The notes under the pieces were generated by a model. It was not told where the DNA came from and ran no database searches. It saw nothing but the letters and a program-made list of their open reading frames with translations. A DNA stretch of 64,000 nt from Theocolax elegans (Eukaryota; Arthropoda; Insecta; Hymenoptera; Cerocephalidae). The stretch spans positions 13,669,505 to 13,733,504 of the forward strand of contig CM047427.1 in assembly GCA_026168455.1 (NCBI GenBank), written 5' to 3'. Numbering within the stretch: the first letter of the stretch is position 1; each line of letters opens with the position of its first letter. Below are positions 1 to 14,800 of the stretch, one piece after another. The position numbers and the translations under genes are program-made.

Positions 1-3000
1 CAGCTGTGACGGCGAATTATAGGGCGTTTTAATTGATCGGCTCTTGGTATTTTCACGAGGGGAAAATTGAGTGAAATCTCATTAACATTTCATGCTCGAA
101 TGTATATTATTATTCACTCGGATGAATTGATAAATTTTTTAATTTATTGCCATTTATCTCGTATAGTTCAACTATTTAAAACGTTTCATAATAAAATACT
201 AACACCAGCGTGTTCAAAATAAAAGTGGCTGAATAACTGTTAGTTTTTTTCATTTGCAAAAGCTTCCCGTAACTCGATCAAGAAGCGCGACCGCGTTCCA
301 AACGCAACTATGGCTGTACGAGCTGTAGCCTTGCACACACATCTAAGTTGACTTTCAAAATTTCCCTCAAATAAATAAATTTTAAATTAAAATGTATTAT
401 TTACCTTTTTTATTAATTAAAGTTAATCAAATAAATTTTTAATTAATTGAAATCATATAGAGGTATCCAATGTCGATTTATCTTTGCGTACGAATATGTA
501 CACGAGTGTATGTGTGCGCGTGTATGCCTGAGTAGTGCCGCGTGCATGAGCATGGGTGCGGGAGCGGGAATTCGTGCGTGCTAAGGGCAGTCACATACAG
601 CAACTTTATGAACCGACGCACACACGAAATTACTCGTTCGAATCGCAACGAAGATTTGTTCCGACTATCAGTCAAAATTTTTAAAAAACTCGTTACGCAT
701 ATGATCAAAACTATGGTACCAAAATATTTACCGAAAATCTCGTTAAATGTAAATAATATTCTATTCGTATACGAATAAGGTAAAAAAAAACTGAAAAAAT
801 ATAAGGGGGGAAAAAGGTAAACGAATGTAACAGAGCTGTCAACGAAACGTCAAATCGCGTCCGGGAACGAATTCCTCTCGAGAGCTTTTGCGTCGACGTA
901 TTAATACGCGCGGCCAAACAACAAACACCGGCCGAGCTTCATAATCCGGGAAATGAATTCCAGACTCTTCCGATCGGCGCACGGATAATAAAGAGGGATA
1001 TATATGCTCGGAAGGAAGTGACGACGCAGGGGGTTTCTTGCGTGTGAACCAAAGCTTTGACGGGGTTGATTGTGGAATTTATATACCTGCTTCGCGTGGA
1101 ACTTGATTTTTTTTCATTATTTTCATTATTATTCTCAAAGATTAGAATCTTTGTTTAAGTTGGCAGTCCTTTGATGTAAAAGGTAAATAAGTCGCAATTT
1201 TTATTACTATCTGAATATCGGTACACCTTTTAATTATTATATACTTGCAATTTTGTTTACTTAACGAACGAGACATATTTTCAGTAAAGCTTACCATCAA
1301 GGCAGAGATATATGTAGAAAAATTAAAAACGAAGCATCAAATAAATTACTGGAGACTGTTTCATCGAAAAATTAAATTTGTGATTCTATTTTCTTGCAAA
1401 GTATAAAAATATCATACAAGCAACTTTTGTACGTATCTATATCTATACATAGATATATAAGTTGCTTAGATGATGTTCCACACATGTCGAGCTCCATTCC
1501 GTTCACTTTTCCTTCAACTTTTCCACATGGTTGTGAATTGAAGCTCCGGGAGAGTGCTTTCTACTCTTTTAGCCACCTCGGCGCACTGGGACTTAGTTTT
1601 CCGCGAAAATTTTCCAACGTTATCGAGTTAGATAAGAGTGCAGCTACAGAAAAATCATGTTTCAGAATTGATTCATTGATCTTTTTTTCTTCGTTGTTCT
1701 TCCCTACGCCAGTTAAATTTCACGTGCTACGTGTGACTTGTATTTTAAATCGACCTACAATTATATTGCTTCTTCTTTCTCTTTATTAATAAAATTATTA
1801 CGATATGACGAAGAAGTTCAGCTATTTAAAATTGTATATATTTTTTATTATAAGAAATTGAGCAAGTGTAATAATTAATAACCATAATTTCTTCCAAAGC
1901 GCGGTTTTTTATTTATATATAAGAATGTGATTTTCGTTAAAGCTTTTAATTTTAGTTTGAAATGTAATATTCAATAAAAAAAGACAATTCTAAACTTATT
2001 ATAACAACTTCAAATTACACCACTAACAGTAGTAGAAAACTATAATTATTCTTATAATATTCGTATGAGCCAGCCTTATTTTTCCGTGGCTAAATCTACT
2101 TCCTTTCTCTTCCTAAGAATCGAGGAAAAACGCGAGCTTATACCACTGGTACTTTTCACGCTGCGAAACACCGTGTATATATATTTTTTTTCACCAAACA
2201 TTTTTCTAGCCGGTGTATATATATGAAGGAGAAATCCCTCGTATAGCGAGATAGCAGGGAAGTCGTAGGCTAATCCCTGGCGACCCCTTGTCGACCCGTC
2301 GAGTGTAACGGAATTACACGCCGGGCGCATTTTCTCCTCAAGGCCGTCGCAATATTGCATTTTTCCGCGGGATTTATGCGCTACGACTGATCCGCCCGCG
2401 TGCCCTCACAATGCACCAGTTCTCGTTTTTTTTTTCATCTCTGCATGCATTCCGATAGAGGGGGTGGTAGATGCATACATTCTTCACGTGAAGCTTTTGT
2501 CTCGAACGTTTGGTGTGATGTATATTTTTATTTTTCTTTTGGGGAAATTTTTGATACCGGGTATAATGCCAACGGTACTTTTATACCGCATATATAATAA
2601 TTTAAAACAGTAAATTTGAATGCAAATATATATATGTATACTATACGATATTAAAAGTGATTTAAACTTTATATTTGGTGGAATCCTCGAGTGTTCCAAC
2701 ATTATTCTCTCAATAAAATAATATATATAGACAATTTATACTGTATATACACTGTTACGTTAACGCGAATCTCGAAAGTTTTAATTAGTGAAACTTACTC
2801 GAACACTACCTTTGAATTTCGTCTAACACGTACATAGGATCTGTACATATATATGTGCATATAAATATAAAAACAGTTATGACGCTCAAATTAAAATTTT
2901 TAATGAAGTTTTATTTGCAATACGATTTGAATTAAAGTTAATACTATAAATGTGAACATGTATATGTATAACTAATTACTTGTTAAAGCAAATTGCAATT

Positions 3001-4645
3001 AAGTCGGTAAAAATAATTTTGTTCGTAGGAATATCTATACGAATATTTTTTATAGGTATATTTTTGAAGTACAAGGTTCCACCTCAATACATAAACACCT
3101 TCTGCATTTATATGTACCATTAACACATATTTAAATTTTAGTCAAAGAATATTATAAAATTAATGTAATTAATTTAAAAGTATATATATTATAACTCTGT
3201 TTGAAAATTGGCTAACAGTTTTGGTTAGAGTGTTAATAGATAGCTGAGTAGCTCAAATTTAATTAATTTTTAGCCGATAGTAGTTATACAATTGGTTTCT
3301 CCCTACAGGTTCACTTACTTTTGCAATTTAGTATCAATACACACGTATGTCGATAAAATTATTTTGATTTTTTTTGAATATTAACTATGTCAAAGGCTCT
3401 CTATTGACTTTATCTGAATATAGGAAATATGTTAAATTTTAACTAAGTATATATTTACATTTTGCAATTCACTAGATAAAAATTACATACTAAAGTAGTC
3501 TGTTAATATATAATTGTAATAAAATTAATATATTGAATAAGCTGAACGAGCGAGGAATTTTCTGCTTAATGTAATATTAATGAAACCGATATATAAAATT
3601 ATATTTGCAAGAATCGCAAATGTAGTTGGTATAAGATTACATATTTATTGTGAATGATTCAGGAATAGATGCTGTTTATATCGTCGTGAAAACTGAGTGA
3701 ATTCATTTTTGAGTGAAAATATTTCGCGAATTGAGGAAAATTCAAGTTTAGATCATAATGATTTGTTTAGTTCATAGCTGCTTTTCAATTCAAGTTTAGA
3801 TCATAACTCTTTAAATTTAATATTTAACTTGATTAGAATGAAATTCCGAGTCGATACAGATCCTCTCAGGTATGCCCCTAATATCAATTTTTCATTTAGA
3901 AATTTAGACAGTAAGAATACGTAAATAATGAATGTGTAACGAAAATTAGCTAATTTTTTTTAATTGCCTAATAATTAGTCACAATTCCTAACGGGAATAA
4001 ATTATTGTTCTTATCTTATATCGAAGTGTGACAAAATAAGTTTTTAAAAGTAAATACGAAAAGAAACGCTACAACTGCAAAAGTTTGCAAAAGCGAATAG
4101 TAAATGAAAAGTGAATGCTGAAGGAAAATAGGTTTCCATGTATTAACTTTACTAAGGATGTCCAATACAAAATGCTTTATGTACACCTCATTACAAATTA
4201 ATAAGAATCTAACGATTCGCGATTTTCTTAATCCAAACAAAAGCAAATAAGAATAGAATAGTTTAGGGCATACCTATCGGATATACACAGAGAACTGACC
4301 TACAAGTAAATATTACAATGGAATCGATTAGCAAAGTAAACCCGACGTAGGGGGTAAAAGATAACCTCAATTGCACACGGAAAAAGTAAAGGGCAAAAAG
4401 AAAAGTCAAATCGAAACCGCAGCTGCATAGAAGACAGTAAATATCGTAGCGTGTAAGTTCGTAACGAATGTATAGATAGATAAATTCAGAAGATTCTCGT
4501 CTCTGACGACGCGCGCGCTGAGAGACAGGAATACGAAGTGCAAGAGAGAGTAAACGTACGACTCGCTTTTCCGATCACGTAATTCCTCGCGATAGGGAAC
4601 TTTTGATCCCACTCCTCCCTAAGGTTGTACTCTACCAAAATTCAC

Positions 4646-4648
<3 letters not shown>
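1..4648. other. AT-rich non-coding DNA with two GC-richer islands
   Basis: No supportable gene. Most of the stretch is AT-rich with TA runs. Two islands stand out by their CpG content, about 840-1,075 and about 2,225-2,520; such islands in insect gene deserts are often regulatory, but that is inference. A 19-base direct repeat (attcaagtttagatcataa) occurs at about 3,740 and about 3,788. A 131-codon open frame at 1,394-1,789 is low complexity at both ends and is not accepted as a gene. Confidence 0.6.

Positions 4649-4670
<22 letters not shown>
4649..4670. repeat. (TC)n microsatellite
   Basis: Eleven uninterrupted TC units inside a pyrimidine-rich stretch of about 4,640-4,760. On the other strand it is a GA run like those at 11.7, 25.0, 26.3 and 28.7 kb. 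Confidence 0.95.
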
Positions 4671-4676
<6 letters not shown>

Positions 4677-7600
4677 GTTCTCTTTTACTCCTTGATATAT
4701 CCCTTCGACTTTTTTTCCTCGGCCCCTTATCTTTTCTCTACATACACCAGTTTTCTCCTTCCGTCTTTTTATCGAAGGCCCCGAGCGAACTCTGATTTAT
4801 TTTATTCCATATTCATCCTGGGTAATACCTGCAATCGTTTTACTACACGAGGGGAAGATCGTCCATACCTTCCATACCACTTTTTCTTTCTTTCATTTTC
4901 AAATGTCTTTTAGGTTCTTTCTCCTTGTAAATGGGCGTTATTGGTTAAAATGCTTGCCGCATTGTGATAACCACCCTTGATCGAGAGTTATGAACGCTGG
5001 TCATTTTTTTTCTTTACGAATTTTCGATTATTTATTCGTTTTAAAATTATTCACGGAACGTTTTACTCAAATTATATCCTTCCTACCTTATCGTCGTAAA
5101 ATATCACACAAAAATCGACATAATTATAAAATAGACCGTTAATTTATAAAATTTTAATAGTGCGTTATATATGCTTTGTTAATTAATAATATATCTATCT
5201 ACTAAATTATAGATAGAAATAGTTATAATTATTTTTTAAGAAATCCCTTATCACAATTTGATTAATTAAATTTTCTGCTGTAATTTCGTTCGTCAAGGGA
5301 TGGTTTCCAAAAAAATTAATGGATTTAGTAAAATAAAACCCGGCTAAAATTTAGTGCAGATATTGAGTATTCAATAAAGCAAGAGCAATGAAATCTTGGA
5401 ATTGCACTATAATTAATAATATTTTTCAATTATGTCGATTTTGCGTGATACCTTATGTCGACAAGGTAGAAAGGTTATAATTTGAGATTATATCCCGTCA
5501 ACGATAAGTTATAAATCACCGGTACATGTTTATTAAATTTAATGTTTAATTGAAAAAAATTCAAATAAATTCGCTGTTTAAATTTAATCGAAGCAAGTGT
5601 AGTATCAATTGGAGTAAAGATACATACATAAATAAAAAAACACAATTAATTAAAACTAGCACGAAGTAAAAAAACGTTACAAGTTAATAAATCAAAATTT
5701 TTTCTAGAAATCGGTATAAAAGAAGTCAGATCAATTAAAAATAAAGGCAACTAAAGTAAATTAAAGGACTTAAAAGGGTATTACAGAAAAACACGTTGTA
5801 GCGAACGAAGATAACCCGCTTTAAAAAAGAAACAGGACGTTACTGCGATAAACGTAAAAAAATATTTATTGCATTTTTATGAATATATAAATAAAATTAA
5901 ACTATGTAATTGGTAAGCGAGAATTACGTATTATTACATTTTTTTCATGTCAAAATAATAATCTCCAAGAAAATCTTAATTGGCAGATTCTAAAAGGTAG
6001 CTTCTATGTACAACGTGTATAAAACGCGGACGACATTGTAAATATCTTAAGTACTTTAATCACGTTGGAACTAAATTGCATTTAGTTAAGATAACCCGTG
6101 ATAGTACTAAGTGAACAAGCGAAACAATGTAAAAAAAAACAAATAAAAATAAAAAAAGAAGAAAAGTTTTAAAAAGTAAGAGAGTAAAGGATGACCAAAG
6201 GATTTAAAAGACGAGCTGGTTACATAAAAGGATAGGAAGAGAGACGTACAAGGACGGCCGAGTTAGCTGGAATAAAGAAGGTATAGATAAAGACTCGTAA
6301 CAAAAAAAAAGAGGGTGTACGTCGATAAAAGCTCGACGAGCTACGAAAATTGGAAAGGCGTGAATGAAAGTAAGAGTTCGAACCAACGGATGCATTCCAT
6401 TGTATACTTCCTTTCTATTATGTGATGATGAAACAAGGTTCTATACGTTCAAACAATTTTTGTTACAAATTTTACATTCGCTAACGTTGTTTTTGTCAAA
6501 GTAGATGCAAACGTTAAATTTTTAAAGTTTTTTCAATATTAGGGAGATGTCGAAGTTTGAAATTATTACATTAATTTGTTTACTGCCTTTGATGATTAAC
6601 AATGATAATGAAATACCGTATTTAGTATTGTTAAATAAAAAAAAATAAAATCGTTTATACTGACACACTGAAGTAAAACATGCTAATTGCAAGTGTATGA
6701 GAGAAAAATAATAATGTCACTTTAAAAAATTACAAGTATTTCTTATCAATTTCTTGAGAGCTAGGTTGGTTTTTAATTTAAATAAATGAAAAAGCCATTT
6801 TTTACGTTATGTGCAACGTATTATTGGTAAAATTTATATTATAATAATTTCCTCGTTCAAAAAACAAGTATTATCATCAATAATATTACTGTATTGTTCA
6901 GTCATTTAAAAGTTTTGACCATTAGACATTAATATAATTACATAACGCTTGGGATACGACCGATGTATATTTTACAACCGTTAATTGCCATACTACTTTT
7001 TAATTTTCTTTTAATAAAAGAAATTGATTCCCTTCAAAATTTTGTTCTGCTATACATTTAAGCTTAGGAAATATTTCAAATTTCTAATTTATTATTTAGA
7101 GTAGGCTGTTTGAATTGAAAACTATATCTGTAATTTTAAATCTTAAAGGAGATTATTCATTTACGCTATTATTTTTATTCAATAAGTTTGTTTTTTCAAT
7201 ATAATACTTATAGATACATCTCATTAAAACGAGTAAATTTTAAAATGCGGGTTGTTTAATTATTAGGATATAAAGAAATCCATGATCGTTGAAATTTGAA
7301 TGATCTTTAAAAGTAAGTTAGCTAGGCTATAATACTATCATAAAATAGTTTGTAGCCATTTGTCTAATTAAGTTAAAACTTCATCTTAGTATACCTTATG
7401 AGCTAGAGAAGCTAAATTTTTGCATTAATCTGGTGGATTTCATTAAAGTTTTCTTACAAAGTTTTAAGTACTCGCAATAAAAAGCGAACAAAAAAATTTT
7501 TTACCGAGCAATCATTTTTTTTTCTAGTTATTAAATTGTAATTATAAAAGTTTATAATGACTCATATATACACATATAGAGAGAAAGAGATACTAGGATC

Positions 7601-7834
7601 AAATCATCGTAAGATAATTAATCATTTTGTACAATGTATAAAAATTCAAATATGACATTACGTTTATAGTCGTAAATTTTATGGTATAATAATGAAATTA
7701 CTGTCGCCTGATTTAATTGTAATTTATATTACAAGATATAAATGATTAAAACTATCAATTTTGTCTAAACCAGAATATATTTATATTTTTAAATTAAATG
7801 AAAATCTATGCGATATTGGTCATTAATTAATTGC
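4671..7834. other. AT-rich non-coding DNA
   Basis: Nothing gene-like is seen. The sequence is dominated by A and T runs. A slightly GC-richer patch lies at about 6,190-6,400, where a short minus-strand open frame is accidental. Confidence 0.6.
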
Positions 7835-7857
7835 ATATATATATATATATATATATA
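7835..7857. repeat. (AT)n microsatellite
   Basis: Pure alternating AT run of 23 bases in AT-rich surroundings. Confidence 0.95.
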
Positions 7858-7959
7858 GTAAATAATATATACACAAACTCATTCCTTATAGAATTGTTTA
7901 ATGATTTGCAGAATATTAGCTATGTAAAAGTCATAAAAAATATAAAATTTCCGAAGAAA

Positions 7960-8420
7960 AGAGACCTGCGCAAAATCAACGATGCAATCTCGCAGCGTGA
8001 GGTACACGTATAAAACACGTGATCGTTCGTATCGATGTAGACGGAAAATGATGTCTTTTTCAAGAAAAGCCCACAGGAGTTGCTCGATGGCCCCTCCGAA
8101 GGTTTCCTGCATTCTCGAGGAAAGCGGCTTTTATTTTCTCCTCCCCTCTCGGTCTCGCGCATCGGTCAGCGGGTGATTTACGAAAGAAACGCCAAGCGAG
8201 TGAGAAAGAGAGGGAGAGAGAGAATCTCTTTTGTGTAGGTTGCGGCTTTGATTCTTCGCCTAAAGAGAGAGGGAACACGTAATGTATGGCAAGATTAGCT
8301 CGTCCGATTCTTCTTCTTTTCCTTTTTTTATTTTGAGGTAAAATTTGCGGAGTTCTTTGGTGCCGAAGACTCTATTTGGGATGGTATTGTTGACGCACGG
8401 TTTCTGTTTTTGTTGTGGTC
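7960..8420. other. GC-richer island with purine-rich tract
   Basis: This island has a CpG content well above its flanks and a GA-rich tract at about 8,202-8,223. Several overlapping short open frames on both strands arise only because stop codons are rarer here. It could be a regulatory element; no splice or promoter signal was convincing. Confidence 0.4.
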
Positions 8421-9979
8421 TTCCAGGCGTGACTAAACTCGAGGAATCTGAACAACCATTCTCTATACCTATATATAGAAATCACCTTTACAATTTTAGC
8501 TAAATTTGAGGTTTATATATAGGCATTCCTATAGGTTATTATTGATTGGTTGCTGGTAACTTGTCAAAATAAATATTTATCCACGGAGAAAAGGTTTTAT
8601 TTGATATTTCACATTTGTTTATTGCGTATTGTGAGAAAGGAATATTTAGGATAAATAATAATGTTTAACTATTAAGAACTGATGATCTTAAATAAATATT
8701 TTTTAATAGTAATCACGTTGTCATTTAGATTTAGGGGTTGGAAATATACATTACCTAGTAATTTTATAATAATTAAAAACTTAATATTATATTGAACAAT
8801 ATTGTTTTTAACATTAATTGATACATATGCGTTATTAGGAATGAATTCATTAATTCTTTAGAAAACACATTCCTTTGTCTCAGTGTGTTAATAATATATG
8901 ACATTTTTTATCAATATTGAATTAAGGCGCGATAGAACAGTCAAAGAATAGATATCTACTTTCTAAATGAAATAGAAGAGATTTACAGAGCGAATTTTTC
9001 GAAATACTATTTAGTGAAGGATGATAAGTGACAAGTACTCCCTAAAAATGAAAAATTAGTTTAAGGGAGTGAAAACCTATTGTTCCGTAGAGTAGTTCGG
9101 TTTTAACTCACTAAAGTGGTATTTCACTCTCCTGCTTTTAGATAATTGATAAATTTAATGTTAATTAATAATAAATAATCATTTTCTATCGACATCCGAT
9201 GGGATATATAAAGTCGAGCTTCGTAGCCACCTAAAAATTTTAATCATTCATGATCAAATTGAAAAGTGCAACAAAGAGTTCTTATGAAAAAAGTAATCTA
9301 ATTGCTAATTAAAAAAATAAATATCAACACTAATTTTTAGATAATACATTTCGTATTATCTACGTTTATATACGTAATGTTTTTAAACAGTTGCATAACA
9401 ATAATTTTCGTTGTATTTATACGTATTTTTTTACAGATACCTATATCATTTATTAAATTACAAATTTCCATCGATTATTATTCTATCGAAGAATTATCGT
9501 ATACCGAACGATACGGGCGAGATAAAAGATTGAAGTGAAACACCAAAATTGCTCGTAAAAAGAGCGGTTAGTTTGTTTTTATTATTTGTTCATCCAATCG
9601 GTAATACATCATTTTCACGCTGCAGCATCGTGTCCGACATACCAAATCATTAGTCTTATTTTTAAACGGCAGCGTAGGATGATCCAATTTTCCAGATTCG
9701 ACGATAAATCAAGATAGTGCACACATATCTATATACAGGTATATAACCGTTTAAAAATCGTTTTACTCCCGGTTGCGAGGATGAGTTGCAAGATACTTTG
9801 TCGTGCGGAGCACGTTGGCATCAAAAGGTGCCGCGCGACAATCCATGTATACCCCAAGTCCAAAGTCACTTGCATCCGAGAGGCTAATCCGATCCTCTAA
9901 ACTCGAAGGAATAACTCGAATAAACTATGTGTATATATCTACTATTTCTTAAATACGTTTACGTCATCCTCGGTATACA

Positions 9980-10015
9980 GATGTACATATGTATATATAT
10001 ATATATATGTACATC
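9980..10015. repeat. 36-bp near-perfect palindrome with TA core
   Basis: The outer arms GATGTACATAT and ATATGTACATC are exact reverse complements and enclose a self-complementary TA run. It could extrude as a cruciform; more simply it is a TA microsatellite flanked by a symmetric sequence. Confidence 0.8.
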
Positions 10016-10770
10016 GTACGTATATATATTCGAGGTGTCGACTAATCGTAATCCTTGAAAAGATCCACACAAATTGCTTGAGCTTTATGTGCAACGTTGA
10101 TGGGTTCCGGATATGCGTTGTAAACTAGCTGTTCTCAATGATTTACCGTAATAATGGATTTCTCAGATTGGCCTTTCAGGATGGATTTCATAAAATATAC
10201 AATTAATCAAGTTGAATATTAAGAGGCAAGTGTACTTTTCTTACTCTGGAATTTTAATCTCTCTATTACACACTTGACTTTCTCTTTAATTTTAAAATTC
10301 CTCAGCTGGAGTGCAAGTCGTAATAGACATTAATAATTTTCTTCCCTTAAATCCCACATCTACAATATTTAAGACGCTACGATCATCTAATAAAAACACT
10401 ATTATTCACAGTCGGTTATTTAAATTTGCGTATCTCCGCATAAAATGTTTTATCAATTATGAATCTATTAACATAACTGTACGTGAGTCTATATTTTTTT
10501 TTGTTCGGAGAAAAAAGGTTTTAGCTTGAATGTTATAACTATCGTTGGATTCTTCGATCCACTGATATTCGGCGGTAGATTTGCTACATTTTCTTAAAAT
10601 AACAGCTAGCTTGATGAATATTAATATTGGGTAAACGGTGAAATTTTGCATACTACGGTTGTATGAACGACGTGATGCAACATCGTACTTATAATGCATT
10701 ATATACCCTCTGGCACTGTTAAATAACGTCAATGAGAATCCAAACCCGTTGTTATTGATATAACCAGTAT

Positions 10771-10792
10771 ATGTATGTATGTATGTATGTAT
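10771..10792. repeat. (GTAT)n microsatellite
   Basis: About five tandem GTAT units passing into a TA run. Confidence 0.9.
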
Positions 10793-11419
10793 ATATATCT
10801 ATTTTATAATTTGTGTTACAATTTTTTACTGCACTCACAATTGCATAATACAACCCAATACTTTGAACTTATTTTCATAGTCATATATAATTATTTTATT
10901 TATGACTAACTAATTAATTGATTACAAAATAATTATTAAAGATAATTTTGTATTAAGAAAGTTTTTGTAATGTACGAAAATCGGCTATTGCAGTTTATTT
11001 TTAAATTAACGATAGATTCGTTTTTTTTCAAGAAATATCTTTGTTACGCTTACTTTGCTCCAAGTATTATTACGGGAGTTAAGTTAATAAAAATATATGC
11101 CCATGTATATCATGTACTAATTTATTCAACACTTCATATTCATATATAATTGAAATTTTTATGAAATTATTTATAAAATGGGAATCTGCAAAGCTTCGAA
11201 AAATTCGCTTTATACCCTTTCTTCAAGATTTGTATTTAAACATAAAGTTCAGTTTATTTTCAGATTATTGTTAGATTAAATTCAATTGTAGATTTCTTCA
11301 ATATGACTGACGTACCCCGCTATAAAATGATTTCAGCAAAATTCTAAGTAGTGTTTTAAAAATAATTTTATGGACTTTAAGTAACTTTCACCAATTGCTA
11401 TAAAATATAAAAAACAATG

Positions 11420-11453
11420 ATATATGTATATATGTATATATGTATATATATAT
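11420..11453. repeat. (TATATG)n / TA microsatellite
   Basis: Alternating TATATG and TATG-like units ending in a pure TA run. Confidence 0.85.
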
Positions 11454-11559
11454 AAAAACATATCTACGATCGGTAAAATTTCTCCATCGATATATCGAGT
11501 GCAACGAAGCGAATATATCCAATAATATTATCGGGAATCCTGATAAAGTTAAGACTACC

Positions 11560-11716
11560 CATTCCTTCGTAAACACCTACACGAAAAGCGTCGTATAACG
11601 ATCCGTCGAACGAAAAGTCGCGTCGTAATAAGACGCTCATCCAGTCATTTTTTTTTCTCGTCGCCATCTCGTACACCAGACGAGCCATTCATCATTTTGT
11701 CCATTACGGTCGAGAT

Positions 11717-11754
<38 letters not shown>

Positions 11755-11820
11755 AGAAGGGGCGAGGAATCGCACGACGGGACAAAGAACGCAGCTATAA
11801 GCCGGTCGTACGCTTCCTTT
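11560..11820. other. GC-richer island around a GA microsatellite
   Basis: This CpG-containing island flanks the GA run at 11,723-11,750. The minus-strand open frames here are short and lack family resemblance. Candidate regulatory DNA only. Confidence 0.35.
11723..11750. repeat. (AG)n microsatellite
   Basis: Fourteen AG units uninterrupted. GA runs of this kind bind GAGA-factor-type proteins in insects, but binding here is not shown. Confidence 0.95.
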
Positions 11821-14800
11821 TATATTGAAGATTATTTTGGAATCAGATAGAGACCTTAAGATATTTTAGACATTTCTAAGTAGTAAATATATTTTTAAGG
11901 TAAATTCTTTTTTATTTTAAAAAATTTATTACTTGATAATTGTAACATATAAGAAGTGAATTATCACGTTGGGTACTATTAATAGCACTTAATCAATAGT
12001 ACTGCTCTGACTTTAATTAAACCACTTGGAAGTTTAACACATTTAAATTTCATATTATACCCACGTATATTTTCTGTGCATATATTTGTACCGAAATATT
12101 TAATACCAAATGTATATAATAATACCACTACTTTTTGCTGATCCTATCAATCCATCCAAATTATATATTCTTGAAAAAAATTGCGATTATTATTATTGTT
12201 TTTTTTCTCTTGTAAAAAACGATTTGCATTATCTGTTGTAACGATAGGTAGAAATTTGCGGTGGAGCGCTTCAACTTTTACACGGTAAAGATAAAACGTA
12301 CACTTCTTGGAGCACATAAATTTTAAATATATTTATGAAGTGAAAAGTGTCAATTTTAAAAGCTAATTTTAAAATGTCATAAAACCTTGTTAACGCTAAA
12401 TTTTTTATAGGTTTTAGAATTATTTTTTTTATTTCTTAAAAGTGACGAGCGTTTAATGATCCTGTTTATAGTTATAGTATTAACGACTTCTTATAAATAT
12501 TAAACACGTAGAAATGTTGACGAAAAACGCTCGGCTATTCAGCGGTTATTCTCTAAGTGTAGTGAGTTAATATACATTTATGCAAGACAAAAAAAATGTA
12601 TTTCTTTTTATAATTATCATTGATAATTATAATTTATAATATAGTTAATAATTTTTCGTTATAGTCATTACCTAAATTTAATAGTTTGGTAGTTTTCACT
12701 CATGCTTTCTAAAAGTTTTTTTTAGGTATTCTCCTACACTTCTATTTCATTCCCTTTAAACCCCCTCCTCTATTCCCAACCCTCTCGCATTTGCCCGGGG
12801 TTATGTCGAAGAAAATCTACGGTCTAACGGTGTATGATAAAGCAGTTTAGAAAAACCCTCCTTTGAGATGGCCTGGTGTATTATTGGTTTATTCTGTTTT
12901 AGGTGTTAAAGTGACATTGTTTAGGCTTTAACATCGAAACAACACATTCCACACATCCCGCTCACGTTATAAATATCGAAAAACTCCTAACCGATCCTGA
13001 TAGCCGCATGAGGATAGGTTTTCCACCTCTTAACCATCTCATCAGTTTTGTAAATTTATTACTCTTTGGATATATTAAAATGTTAAGGAATTGAATAATC
13101 GGGCGTTAAAATGACAAATAGAAATTGTATAATTGTATAAACATGTCTGGTGCGCTATAAACAAATTTTACGTTAAATATAAGTAATCTGGTAGTTTAAT
13201 TATACACTTTTAAGTAGTTTTGAGTGGTAGTTCATTACACCTCTAAATCATTCCACTGAATTTTAGATGATTCTGTAAAATAATCCTCTTATGAAGTGAA
13301 TGGTTAAACTGTACATATCTGCATATTAAAAATTATCTCGGCAACTTGAAATTCTAAGTCTGAATTTAAAGTTCCTTTAGATAGGAGATAAATTTTTACC
13401 AATTTCTAATGGGGTTTTAAACGTCGACATTAGAACAGTCAAAAGGAAAGCATGTATAAAATTTAATTAGGATTCTTATATATCCTTTATACCATGATAT
13501 CTTTGTTAATAAAAAGGCCTTTATGAATCGTAAAAGGTTGAATTTTCAAGTATTATATATATACCCTAAAACCCACAGGTTTTTAAAATCTTGTTAGCTT
13601 TATATCATTTTTATGCTCCCGTCTATACATATTCCAGAATACAGATCGCAATTACACCTCTCACTCGCACTAAACACACTCGTAAAACAGTTCCGGTTAC
13701 GAAATTCGAAAGATTTTTATATACGGAAGCCACCAATGTGTTTCCCGAACAAAAATAAAAGGACTCTCTCCACTTGTGTGACAACTCGTATGATTTTTTT
13801 TTTATACCTCATAAAAAGTGAAAAAAAAGGGGGAAGGAGGAGAATTTAAATAATATGCGGCACACGAGTAATAATGTCGCTCGTAAACGCAGTCTTCCTT
13901 TTTTTTTCTTTCTCCTTTCGTTTTAACGAGAAAGCCTACGGCATTAGTACTCCATGGATATGTCCGTAAAAAAAAAACAACAAGGGAACTTGTAAAAATG
14001 CGCGAGTCCTTTGTGCGAATCGCTCCGGGTGTAGTAAAGATTTTTCACGGTGCCATAAAAACTCGATGGTCACTCGATAGTCGTACGTGAAAAGAGATAA
14101 CGTAATGAACGGATTAGAGAATCCTTTTATTTTTATTTTTTCGACCAAAAAAAAATATTTTTGCTATAGTTTGGACAAATCACGGGAGATTAAAAAAAAC
14201 GTGAATGTTTTGTTGATGCATCGTTAAAATAGTTCAGTTGATGTACGAATTTCCTTTTTTTTTTTAATAAACAGGTGCTTTCGACAAAGGATGTCGGATG
14301 GGTGTACTAAAACTTGGTTTTATCGCGAGTAGTCGACTTTTATTATTATAAAACTCTTGGATTTGCTTTCGCAGCAATGAGATTTTAACATCCTTTGAAA
14401 GAGCGCAGTTATTTCATGGTGTTTTTCCATTTGTTTCATAATCCTTTAAAATTTACGTTTTATCTCTCTCTTCAAAACTACACGATAATACATGAATGAA
14501 TGCTAATAAAATAAAATGCGCGTGCTTCCGCGTTATAACAGTATTGTTTAAATAAATCTGTTGCATAATAATAATTTACTTTTTTTTATTATTTATATAT
14601 TTAACAAAACAGTTTAAGTGAAATTATTGAATTTTTACAATGATTTAGTTAGTGTTAAATGTAAAATAGGTAGTAAACAATCATATAAGAATTTTCGAAC
14701 TTAAAACAAAATATAACTAAAAGGTAATGAATTAATTTAGTTTATTTACGACATTACATCGATCATTTTTTTTTACTTTTCACATATGGGTATATATATA

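Larger units (their letters stand above)
8421..11559. other. AT-rich non-coding DNA with small GC-richer patch
   Basis: No gene seen. A GC-richer patch lies at about 9,765-9,900. Simple repeats and one palindrome inside this stretch are listed separately. Confidence 0.6.

Noticed and set aside
1394..1789. 131-codon plus-strand open frame
   Set aside because: Starts in TA-rich repeat and ends in a CT-rich Leu/Ser stretch; no recognisable domain.
6376..6396. GGTTCGAACTC-like B-box on the minus strand
   Set aside because: No tRNA D-arm, anticodon arm or acceptor stem around it.
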